A DNA stretch of 64,000 nucleotides from assembly GCF_002563695.1 (NCBI RefSeq), contig NZ_PDJI01000004.1:3410001-3474000 (forward strand), in the 5' to 3' direction. Numbering within the stretch: position 1 is the stretch's first letter; each line of letters opens with the position of its first letter. This DNA is from Georgenia soli. Lineage in GTDB: Bacteria > Actinomycetota > Actinomycetes > Actinomycetales > Actinomycetaceae. The notes beneath the pieces are model-generated. The model made no database searches. It had not been told where the DNA came from and was given only the letters and a program-made list of their open reading frames with translations. Below are positions 1 through 9,000 of the stretch, piece by piece. Position numbers and translations under genes: made by a program.

Positions 1-1009
1 GCTCCATGACCCGCACGGCGGAGCCGCTCGAGCGCACCAGCTGCACGGCGGCGGGCCCGAGCAGCGCCGTGCCCTCGAACGCGGCCAGCGGGGTCAGCAC
101 GATGACGGCGAGCTCGACGGCCTCCATGCTCCCCGCCACGGTGGCCGGGATCCCGAGCACCAGCGAGCCGAGCACGGCGACGCCCATCGCGAGGGTGTCC
201 AGGCCGGCGGCGAGGGCGGCCGGCCGGGCGGCGGCGTCCTTGGCGTGGGCGAGGTCGCGCTCGGTCGCCCGCAGCGAGGCGAGCACGTCCCGCAGGCGAC
301 CGGAGACGGTGAGCTCGGCGGCGCCGTCGACCATGGTCATCGCGGTGGCGCTGATCTCGGCCCGGGCAGCGATCTGGGCACGCTCGGCGAGGCGGGCGGA
401 GCGCATGTTCAGCCACGGCCCCACGACGCCGGCCACGAGGAGGCACACGGCCAGGACGATGCCGGCGCCGACGTTCAGCCACGCCACGAGCACCACCGAG
501 CCGGCCGCGACCACCGCCGCGACGACGGCCGGCAGGAGCGCGCGGACCACGACGTCGCCCACGGCGTCGACGTCCGTGCCGGTGCGCGCCAGGAGATCGC
601 CGCGGCGCAGCCCGGCGACGGCGTCGGCACGCCCCGCGGCGAGGGTGGTGTAGACCCGTTCGCGCAGCGTCGCCATGCCGCGCAGCGCCACCAGGTGCGA
701 CGCGAGCCGCTCGAGGTAGCGCAGCAGCGCACGGGAGATGCCGAACGTGCGCACCGCGACGGCCGCGACCGACAGCTCGAGCACGGGCGGCATCTGGGAG
801 GCACGGGCGATCAGCCACGCGGCGGTCGCCGTCAGGGCGATGCCGCTCGCAAGGCTCGCGCTGCCGGCGAGGACCGCCCAGAACAGGCGCACCCGGTCGA
901 GGTCGAGGAGGCCGACGGCACGGCGCAGCGCCCGCCGCTCGGCCGCCGGCAGGACCCCACGCCCGTCGCCGGGGGCCCGGGTCGTCGAGGTCGCCGCGGT
1001 CGTCGTCAT
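1..1009 (-). CDS. cydC: CydC subunit of thiol-reductant ABC exporter (partial, C-terminus beyond window)
   Basis: The gene reads right to left and runs off the left edge, so only the N-terminal ~336 residues, the transmembrane domain, are visible. The ATPase domain (Walker motifs) is outside the window. The translation shows hydrophobic helices and phrases typical of CydC, such as 'FGISRALLRYLERL' and 'AVRTFGI'. CydC pairs with CydD to export cysteine/glutathione to the outside of the membrane, which is needed to assemble cytochrome bd. The ATG at 1009 overlaps the cydD stop in an ATGA junction, so the two are translationally coupled. The assignment rests on position after cydD and on the visible membrane domain. 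Confidence 0.9.
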   Translation of the reverse strand, partial: MTTTAATSTTRAPGDGRGVLPAAERRALRRAVGLLDLDRVRLFWAVLAGSASLASGIALTATAAWLIARASQMPPVLELSVAAVAVRTFGISRALLRYLERLASHLVALRGMATLRERVYTTLAAGRADAVAGLRRGDLLARTGTDVDAVGDVVVRALLPAVVAAVVAAGSVVLVAWLNVGAGIVLAVCLLVAGVVGPWLNMRSARLAERAQIAARAEISATAMTMVDGAAELTVSGRLRDVLASLRATERDLAHAKDAAARPAALAAGLDTLAMGVAVLGSLVLGIPATVAGSMEAVELAVIVLTPLAAFEGTALLGPAAVQLVRSSGSAVRVME

Positions 1010-2889
1010 CGTGCCGCTCCCGAGGTGTTGCCGGCGGCGGGGGACGGGCGGCCGGCTCCCGGGCCGAGAGTCCGGACGGCGGAGACGTCGTCACCACGGT
1101 CGGCGGCCGGGGTGCCGCCCGCGCCGGCGGGCACGGACCGTGAGGTCACCGTGACGACGTGGTCGGCGGCCGCGACCAGGGAGGCGCGGTGGGCGATGAC
1201 CAGCACGGTGCGTCCCGCGGCGCGCAGGGCGGCGACGGCGTCGAGGACGTGCTGCTCGGAGGCGGCGTCGAGGTGCGCGCTGGGCTCGTCGAGCACGACG
1301 AGCTGCTGGTCGCCGAGCAGTGCCGCCGTCAGGGCGAGGCGCTGGCGCTGTCCCACGGACAGGCCCACCCCGCCGTGCCCGAGCTGGGTGTCCCACCCGG
1401 CGGGGAGCTCCCCGAGCACGGCGTCCAGGCCGGTGGCCGCCGCCGCGGCACGCACGCGGTCGTCGACGGCTGCCGCGTCGGACCCCAGCACGTTGGACCG
1501 GACGGTGCCGGGCAGGATGACGGGACGCTGCGGCACCCAGGTGACCTGCTCGTGCCAGGAGGAGGGGTCGACGTCGGCGAGGTCGACGCCACCGGCGCCC
1601 GGGCCGGAGGCGGTGCTCGGCGCTGCGCCGCCCGGGATCGAGCCAGCGCCCGGCGCGGAGACCGTGCCCGGGACGGGACCGGCGTCGGTGGCCGGGGCGG
1701 CGGGGACGAGGCGGACGGCTCCGTCGTCGGGGCGCAGGAGACCCAGCACGATGGCTGCGGCGGTGGACTTTCCGGCGCCGGACGGGCCGACGAGGGCGAC
1801 CACGCGACCCGGCCGCAGCCGCGCGCTCAGCCGCCACGGCGCGTCCAGCCCGCGCCCGGGGGCGGCCACGGTGACGCCGTCGAGGACGACGTCGGTGCGG
1901 CGCAGGTCGGGAGCGGGCACGGTGCCGGCGGTGGGCGGGGCCTGCTCGAGGATGCCGAAGGCCTGCTCGGCCGCGGCCACGCCGTCGGAGGCCGCGTGGA
2001 ACTGGGTGCCCACCTCGCGCAACGGCCGGTAGACCTCCGGGGCCAGCATGAGCACGGCGAGGGCGGTGGTGAGGCCGACGTCGCCGTAGACCAGCCGCAT
2101 GCCGATGGTCACCGCGACGAGCGCGACGGAGATCGAGGCGAGGAACTCCAGCACGGCGCCGGAGAGGAAGGCCACCTTCAGGGTGGCCATGGTAGTGCGC
2201 GTGTACGCCTCGCCGAGCTGCCCCACGCGCCGGCCGGGGCCGTGCTCGCGCCCGAGCGCCTTGAGCGTCGAGAGCCCGGCCAGCAGGTCGAGCAGCTGCC
2301 CGCCGAGACGTTCCATGGCGGCGAGCTTGTCCGCCGCGAAACGCTGCGTGAGCACCCCGATCAGCCACATGAACACCGGGATGAGCGGGATCGTCACGGT
2401 GATGATGAGCGCCGAGGTGAGGTCGAGCCCGAGGATGACCGCGAGCGTGGCCGGGGTGACGGTGGCGGCGAGCAGCAGCTGCGGCAGGTAGCGCACGAAG
2501 TACGGCTCGAGATCGTCCAGGCCGCGGGTGGCCAGCGTCGTCACCTGGACGCCGTGGCCGCCGAGCCAGCGGGGGCCCAGGGCGACGGCGCGGGCCAGCA
2601 CCTGCTCGCGCAGGTCGGCGACGACGTCGCGGGCGGCGCGGTGCGCCACCGACTCCTGCACGAGGAGGACCAGGAACCGCGCCGCGAACACGCCCGTCAG
2701 CACCGCGACGAGGGGAGCGGCGTGCGCCCAGCCCGCCCGGCCCTCGATCACGGGGGCGGCGGCGCGGGAGATCAGGAGTGCCTGCGCGATCACCAGGGCG
2801 GCCGTGACGAACCCGGTGAGCGCGGTGACCGCGATGTAGCGGCGCGCCGCCCGCGCGTGCCTGAGCAGGCGTGGGTCGAGTGGCTTCAC
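1006..2889 (-). CDS. cydD: CydD subunit of thiol-reductant ABC exporter
   Basis: A 627-residue half-transporter. Residues ~1-320 form the six-helix membrane domain and ~330-620 the ATPase domain. Walker A (GPSGAGKST) is near residue 368, the signature LSVGQRQR near 511 and Walker B (VVLDEP) near 535. With CydC it exports cysteine/glutathione for cytochrome bd maturation. It starts 4 bases after cydB and overlaps cydC by ATGA, so cydABDC looks like one operon. Odd feature: about 50 residues rich in Pro/Ala/Gly (PVPGTVSAPGAGSIPGG and similar) are inserted between Walker A and the Q-loop, where the family usually has a short loop. Confidence 0.93.
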   Translation of the reverse strand: MKPLDPRLLRHARAARRYIAVTALTGFVTAALVIAQALLISRAAAPVIEGRAGWAHAAPLVAVLTGVFAARFLVLLVQESVAHRAARDVVADLREQVLARAVALGPRWLGGHGVQVTTLATRGLDDLEPYFVRYLPQLLLAATVTPATLAVILGLDLTSALIITVTIPLIPVFMWLIGVLTQRFAADKLAAMERLGGQLLDLLAGLSTLKALGREHGPGRRVGQLGEAYTRTTMATLKVAFLSGAVLEFLASISVALVAVTIGMRLVYGDVGLTTALAVLMLAPEVYRPLREVGTQFHAASDGVAAAEQAFGILEQAPPTAGTVPAPDLRRTDVVLDGVTVAAPGRGLDAPWRLSARLRPGRVVALVGPSGAGKSTAAAIVLGLLRPDDGAVRLVPAAPATDAGPVPGTVSAPGAGSIPGGAAPSTASGPGAGGVDLADVDPSSWHEQVTWVPQRPVILPGTVRSNVLGSDAAAVDDRVRAAAAATGLDAVLGELPAGWDTQLGHGGVGLSVGQRQRLALTAALLGDQQLVVLDEPSAHLDAASEQHVLDAVAALRAAGRTVLVIAHRASLVAAADHVVTVTSRSVPAGAGGTPAADRGDDVSAVRTLGPGAGRPSPAAGNTSGAAR

Positions 2890-2893
2890 CTGG

Positions 2894-3958
2894 TCAGCGT
2901 GCTCCTGCGGACTGTCCGGCGTCCTGGGGAGCCGCCGGGGGCAGCCCCTCGTGGCCGTGGATGTGGTCGGTGCTGATGCGCTTGCGGAACACCCAGTATG
3001 TCCATCCCTGGTAGGCCAGCACCACCGGCACCAGGAGCAGCGCCACCACGCTCATCACGGTCAGGGTGGCGGGGGAGGAGGCGGCCTGGTCGATCGAGAG
3101 CGAGTACGCGGGATCGATCGAGGACGGCATGACGTTGGGGTACATGACGCCGAAGATCAGCGCGACGGCCGCGACGATCGCGACGGCGTTGAGGACGAAC
3201 GCCCAGCCCTCGCGCCGGGCCCGGGTGGCGACGACGACGCCGACCAGCGACGCGGCGGCCACCGTGAGCGGCAGCCAGGTGAGGCTGTGGGCGGAGAACT
3301 GCGTCTGGGCGACGACCGCCCAGACCCCGGCGACGACCAGGGAGACGACCGAGAGCCGCTGCGCGAGGACACCGGCGCGCTCGCGGACCTCGCCGTCGGT
3401 CTTGAGCGCCACGAACACGGCCCCGTGGGTGAGGAAGACGACGGCGGTCATGACGCCGCCCAGCACGGTGAAGGGCGTGAGGAGGGAGAAGAACCCGCCC
3501 ACGAGCTGGTGGTTGCCGTCCACCACCTCGATCTCCATGCCCTGCACGAGGTTGGCGAACGCCACGCCCCACAGGACGGCCGGCACCCAGGCGCCGACGG
3601 TGTGGGCCCAGTCCCACCGGTTGCGCCAGACCGGGTCGTCGATCTTGGCGCGCCACTCGATGGCGCAGACGCGCACGATCAGGGCCAGCAGGATCAGCAG
3701 CAGCGGCAGGTACATGCCGGAGAACATCGTGGCGTACCACTCGGGGAAGGCGGCGAACGTGGCGCCGCCCGCCGTCAGCAGCCACACCTCGTTGCCGTCC
3801 CACACCGGGCCGATGGTGCGCAGCAGCACCCGCCGCTCCTTCTCGTCCCGGGCGAAGGGCTTGAGGAGCATGCCGACGCCGAAGTCGAAGCCCTCGAGCA
3901 CGAGGTAGCCCGTCCACAGGACGGCGATGAGCAGGAACCACAGGAGGGGGAGATCCAT
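2894..3958 (-). CDS. cydB: Cytochrome bd ubiquinol oxidase subunit II
   Basis: A 354-residue membrane protein beginning MDLPLLWFLLIAVLWTGY, followed by the family hallmark 'LEGFDFGVGML' and 'GPVWDGNEVWLL'. CydB is the second core subunit of the bd-type terminal oxidase, which reduces O2 with quinol electrons at high affinity. I start it at the ATG at 3958 because the longer frame adds only a low-complexity Arg/Thr stretch that overlaps the end of cydA. The gap to cydA is 55 bases and to cydD 4 bases, consistent with one transcript. Confidence 0.95.
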   Translation of the reverse strand: MDLPLLWFLLIAVLWTGYLVLEGFDFGVGMLLKPFARDEKERRVLLRTIGPVWDGNEVWLLTAGGATFAAFPEWYATMFSGMYLPLLLILLALIVRVCAIEWRAKIDDPVWRNRWDWAHTVGAWVPAVLWGVAFANLVQGMEIEVVDGNHQLVGGFFSLLTPFTVLGGVMTAVVFLTHGAVFVALKTDGEVRERAGVLAQRLSVVSLVVAGVWAVVAQTQFSAHSLTWLPLTVAAASLVGVVVATRARREGWAFVLNAVAIVAAVALIFGVMYPNVMPSSIDPAYSLSIDQAASSPATLTVMSVVALLLVPVVLAYQGWTYWVFRKRISTDHIHGHEGLPPAAPQDAGQSAGAR

Positions 3959-4013
3959 GGATTTCTCCAGTCGGGCGGGGCGAGCGGCGGGGCGGGAGCG
4001 GGACGCGGGGACG

Positions 4014-5549
4014 TCAGTAGGCGAAGGACAGCGTCGGCTCGAGCTCCTCCTCGCGGTCGCCGCCGGGGGAGGCGTCGTCCTGGTCGTCGTCCTGGTCGCC
4101 GGTGGTCGCGAGGTCATCCGCGAGAGGCTCGACGCCCTCGAGGACGTACCGCTTGATGAGCAGGAACCACACCACGCCCAGCGCGGCGTACAGCAGCGTG
4201 AAGACGACGAGCGAGGTGAGCACGGTGCCGGCGGAGACGACGGTGGAGACGCCGTCCTGGGTGAGCAGGTACACCTGGTCGACCGGGTTGGCCGGGTTCG
4301 GGTGCACCACCCACGGCTGGCGGCCCATCTCGGTGAAGATCCAGCCGAAGGAGGCGCCGAGGAACGGCAGGGGCAGCACCGCCAGGGAGAGGCGCGAGAA
4401 CCACGTGGTGTCGGTGACGCGGCCCTTGCGCAGCACCCAGAGGCCCGCGGCGGCCAGCGCGAGGGACCCCATGCCGAGGCCGATCATGAGCCGGAAGGTC
4501 CAGTAGGTCACGGCCAGGTTCGGCACGTAGTCGACGTCGGTGCCGAACTGGTCGGCGTAGCGCTCGGTGTACTCCTGCTGGATGTCGTTGACACCCGGCA
4601 GGTAGCTCTCCTCGCCGGAGAAGTGGCCGGTGCCGAGGAAGGACGTCACGCCCGGGATCTGGATGAGGTGGCGGACGCCCTCGCAGGAGTTCGACAGGTC
4701 GCCGATCGTCAGCAGCGAGAAGGCGGCGGACTCCTCGCCCTCGCACAGCGCCTCGGCGGCGGACATCTTGGCGGGCTGCTGCTCGTACATGAGCTTGCCC
4801 TGGAAGTCGCCGGTGACGGCCACGCCGAGGCCGGCGATCACCATGGTGACGAGGCCGACGTAGGCACCGGTGCGCCAGACCTTCCGGGCCTCGTGCTGAC
4901 GGCCCGCGCGCACGGAGCGGACGATCCACCAGCCGCAGACACCGGCGACGAACGTGCCGCCGACCAGGAAGGCGGAGGTGATGGTGTGCGAGAACGCCGC
5001 GATGAGGGTGTTGTTGGTCATCACCTCGAAGAAGCCGGCGACGCCGTCGAGCTCGGCGCGGCCGGTCTCGGGGTTGTAGACGGCCCCGACCGGGTGCTGC
5101 ATCCAGGAGTTGGCGGCCAGGATCCAGTAGGCGGAGAGGTTGGTGCCGATGGCGACGAGCCAGATGCAGGCGGAGTGCAGCCACTTGGGCAGCCGGCCCT
5201 CGCCGAAGATCCACAGGCCCAGGAAGGTCGACTCGAGGAAGAACGCGGCGAGCGCCTCGATGGCGAGCGGTGCGCCGAAGATGTCGCCGACGAAGCGGGA
5301 GTACTCCGACCAGTTCATCCCGAACTGGAACTCCTGCACGATGCCGGTGGCGACGCCGAGCGCGAAGTTGATCAGGAGAACCTTGCCGAAGAACTTCGTC
5401 AGCCGGTGCCACTTCTCGTTGCCGGTGCGGACCCAGGCGGTGTGCATGATCGCGACCAGGGGCGAGAGCCCGATCGTCAGGGGGACGAGGATGAAGTGGT
5501 ACACGGTGGTGATGCCGAACTGCCACCGTGCCAGGTCAAGTGCTTCCAC
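4014..5549 (-). CDS. cydA: Cytochrome bd ubiquinol oxidase subunit I
   Basis: A 511-residue quinol oxidase subunit carrying haems b558, b595 and d. The start is a GTG at 5549 giving VEALDLARWQFGITTVYHF, with an AAGGGG-like ribosome site just upstream. The ORF is open much further upstream but that part is low-complexity noise. His18 matches the conserved N-terminal haem ligand position. The periplasmic Q-loop with 'YEQQPAKMSAAEA' and the C-terminal 'EMGRQPWVV' are family signatures. It is the first gene of cydABDC. Upstream lies a 463-base divergent region shared with the RNase E/G gene. Confidence 0.95.
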   Translation of the reverse strand: MEALDLARWQFGITTVYHFILVPLTIGLSPLVAIMHTAWVRTGNEKWHRLTKFFGKVLLINFALGVATGIVQEFQFGMNWSEYSRFVGDIFGAPLAIEALAAFFLESTFLGLWIFGEGRLPKWLHSACIWLVAIGTNLSAYWILAANSWMQHPVGAVYNPETGRAELDGVAGFFEVMTNNTLIAAFSHTITSAFLVGGTFVAGVCGWWIVRSVRAGRQHEARKVWRTGAYVGLVTMVIAGLGVAVTGDFQGKLMYEQQPAKMSAAEALCEGEESAAFSLLTIGDLSNSCEGVRHLIQIPGVTSFLGTGHFSGEESYLPGVNDIQQEYTERYADQFGTDVDYVPNLAVTYWTFRLMIGLGMGSLALAAAGLWVLRKGRVTDTTWFSRLSLAVLPLPFLGASFGWIFTEMGRQPWVVHPNPANPVDQVYLLTQDGVSTVVSAGTVLTSLVVFTLLYAALGVVWFLLIKRYVLEGVEPLADDLATTGDQDDDQDDASPGGDREEELEPTLSFAY

Positions 5550-6012
5550 CTGTGGGCCCCTTCGGGAACGAGAACGGCCCGGACCGCGAAGGGCCCGGGT
5601 ATTTCCCTCCCAACGTAAGATCGGCGCCGTCGGGCACCCCGGGACGTTGGTCCCGGAAGGTGACGGCGCGTCAGGATCTGCGGGGACGTGCCCCTGTGCG
5701 ATACTGGGTCCTGGCCGGAGGGTAGTACCACACCCCGCCCACCGGTCCGACGACGATGTGACCGCCTCGGTGCCGTCCACCTCGCGCCGCCTCGCCATCC
5801 GGGCGAGCGCGCTGCAGCAGGGGACGGCGTGTTCCGGGGTCGTACCGCGCCACCGGAAGAGGTGGTCGGCAGGCCGCCCGTTCGCCGGCGTCCGGGGACT
5901 CGTGCCCCGGTCGTAACCACAGGACTTCCGTCCGCGGCAGATGTCGCGGACGACGAACCGCCCACGGGCGCCGCAGGGTGTGGACGGCGACCGGGATGGA
6001 GGGGCATACCCC
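5550..6012. other. Divergent intergenic region between cydA and RNase E/G with two inverted repeats
   Basis: 463 bases without a credible gene. They must hold the promoters of both cydABDC (leftward) and the RNase E/G gene (rightward). Two perfect inverted repeats are visible. CCGGGAC and GTCCCGG surround a 4-base loop at 5639-5656. TGACG and CGTCA surround GCG at 5661-5673. Either could be an operator or a leader hairpin. A Rex-type site (TTGTGAA/TTCACAA), common before cyd genes in actinobacteria, was not seen. I could not assign -35/-10 boxes with confidence. Confidence 0.4.
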
Positions 6013-9000
6013 ATGGACGACCAGAAGAACGACAGCACGACGGCGGAGCAGCCTGAGCAGAAGGCGGCACCGGTACGTCGGAGCCGCAGCCGGCGGGCCA
6101 CGAGCCCGGCCGCCGCGCCCGCCGCGGCGGGCGAGAGCGGCGGCCAGCCCCCCGAGACCTCGAGCCCCGCCGAGACGCTCGCCGCGGACACGACCGCGGC
6201 CGGGGCACCGACGGACCGCGAGGCGCAGGCCGTGGCTGCCGTTGTGGAGAAGGCCGCGGAGGCCGCCGGCGAGAAGCCGAAGCGCACCCGCAAGGCGCCC
6301 GCCCGGCGCACCACCAGGAAGACTGCCGCGCCCGCCGCCGACGCGGCGGCTGACGACTCCGGCGCCGCGACGACCGGCGAGGCTGCCGGCGCGACGACGA
6401 CGCCGCTCGCCGACGAGGGCACCGCAGGCTCCGCCGCCGTGGGTGTCCCCGCCGCAGGGGCCGCCGAGGCGGGCGCTCCCGAGGCAGAAACCGGTGCCGC
6501 CGAGTCCGTGCCCGAGAAGCCCAAGCGCACCCGCAAGGCCCCCGCTCGACGTGCCACCAAGAAGACGGCAGAGCCGGCTGTCGGCGAGACCTCGACCGAC
6601 GAGTCCCCGGTCGCAGCCGAGGGCGGCACCGGCACGGCCGGCGCCGAGGCGCCCGGCACGGGCGGCACGGCGACCGCCGAGGCCCCGGACACTGCCGAGG
6701 CCCCGGCGACCGCTGAGGCCCCGGCCGCTGCCGACGCACCGGTCGCCGCCGGCGAGGGGCAGGCCACGGAGGGCGAGACCGGCGCGGACGCGCCGGCCGA
6801 GCCGACGAAGCCGGCACGGGCCCGCCGCAGCCGCCGCGCCTCCGCCCCCGTCCGCGCCCCCGAGCAGAAGCTCGACGTGCTGGCCGAGCTCGGCGTCGCG
6901 CCGGCCGCCGCCGAGGAGCCCGCGGACGAGGACGAGGAGCTCGAGGGCGCCGAGGTGACCGAGGAGGTCAGCCCGGAGGACGTCGAGACCGCCGCCACGC
7001 CCGAGGCTGCGGGGCAGACGCAGGACGAGGGGCCGAGGCTCCCCGCTGCGGCGCTGCTGTTCCAGGCCCCGGACCTGTCCAAGGCCCGCCCGCGGCGTCG
7101 TCGGGCACAGGCACCCGCCGGGGCGCCGACGGCCCGCGAGGCCGAGGAGAGCGCCGGTCGGGAGAGCGACAAGGATCAGGCGGCTGAGGTTCAGCCCGCC
7201 GAGGACCAGACCGGCGAGGACCAGACCGCCGAGGACCAGACCACCGAGGACCAGGGTGGTGAGGCCGAGGAGGAGCACGCCGGAGGGCGTCGCCGTCGCC
7301 GTCGTGGTGGCCGCGGGCGCCGCAACCGCGGCGGTCAGGCCGACAACGGCGACAACCAGTCCGACAACGGCGACGAGCACGAGGACGAGGAGTCTGAGGA
7401 GGCCGCCGCGCCCGAGACTGCCGAGCCGGACACCGAGGACACGGACGAGGAGAACGAGGCCGACACCGAGGACGGCGGCTCGAGCTCCCGCCGTCGCCGT
7501 CGCCGCCGTCGTTCCGGACGGAGCGAGGGCGAGGGGGCCGGGCGCACCGCCCGCGACGAGGTCACCGCGCTGAAGGGCTCCACCCGGCTGGAGGCCAAGC
7601 GCCAGCGCCGCCGCGAGGGGCGCGAGGCGGGTCGCCGTCGTCCCACCCTCTCCGAGGCCGAGTTCCTGGCCCGCCGCGAGGCGGTCGACCGCAAGATGGT
7701 CGTGCGCGAGAAGGACGGCCTGAACCAGATCGCCGTGCTCGAGGACGGCATCCTGGTGGAGCACTACGTCGCCCGGCACACGCAGACCTCGATGGTCGGG
7801 AACGTCTACCTGGGCCGCGTGCAGAACGTGCTGCCGTCCATGGAGGCCGCCTTCGTCGACCTCGGCAAGGGCCGCAACGCCGTCCTCTACGCCGGCGAGG
7901 TCAACTGGGACGCCGCAGGCATGGAGGGGCAGCCCCGCCGCATCGAGCAGGCGCTGAAGTCCGGCGACTCCGTGCTCGTGCAGGTGACCAAGGACCCGAT
8001 CGGGCACAAGGGTGCGCGGCTGACGTCGCAGATCACCCTGGCCGGACGCCACCTGGTGCTCGTGCCCTCGGGTGCGATGACCGGCATCTCTCGCAAGCTG
8101 CCCGACAACGAGCGCGCGCGCCTGAAGAAGCTGCTCAAGGAGATCGTCCCGGCAGGGGCGGGCGTCATCGTGCGCACCGCGGCGGAGGGCGCCACCGAGG
8201 AGCAGCTGCGCGCCGACGTCGAGCGCCTCACCAAGCAGTGGGCGGACATCGAGGCGAAGGCCAAGAACGCCAAGAGCGCCCCGGTGCTGCTCAAGGGCGA
8301 GCCCGAGCTCGCGGTGAGGGTGGTCCGCGACGTGTTCAACGAGGACTTCGAGTCCCTCGTGGTCCAGGGTGGCCCCGCCTGGGAGACGATCTCGACGTAC
8401 GTCAAGGACCTCTCACCGGACCTCGCGGACCGCATGCACCACTGGACCAGCGAGAAGGACGTCTTCGCCGAGTACCGGGTGGACGAGCAGCTCGCCAAGG
8501 GCATGGACCGCAAGGTCTGGCTGCCCTCGGGCGGCTCGCTCGTCATCGACCGCACCGAGGCGATGACGGTCATCGACGTCAACACCGGCAAGTTCACCGG
8601 CTCCGGCGGCACGCTGGAGGAGACGGTCACGCGCAACAACCTCGAGGCGGCCGAGGAGATCGTCCGCCAGCTGAGGCTGCGCGACATCGGCGGCATCATC
8701 GTCATCGACTTCATCGACATGGTGCTCGAGTCGAACCGTGACCTCGTGCTGCGCCGGCTGCTCGAGTGCCTGGGACGCGACCGCACGCGCCACCAGGTGG
8801 CCGAGGTGACGTCTCTCGGTCTGGTGCAGATGACCCGCAAGCGCGTGGGGCAGGGTCTCGTCGAGGCGTTCTCCACACCGTGCGAGCACTGCAACGGGCG
8901 CGGCTTCATCGTGCACGAGGAGCCTGTCGAGCGGACCGGTTCCGGCGAGGCTCGTCTCCAGAGCTCCGACGACGGCGGATCGCGCCGCCGCGGACGTCGC

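Noticed and set aside
245..2032. Long plus-strand open frames opposite cydC/cydD (and similar frames opposite most genes)
   Set aside because: They are GC-bias shadows: compositionally abnormal (His/Arg/Gly/Gln-rich), with no motifs, opposite genes with clear family signatures.
5941..6012. An upstream ATG for the RNase E/G gene at 5941
   Set aside because: No ribosome site, and the added residues are atypical; ATG 6013 has a strong site at proper distance.
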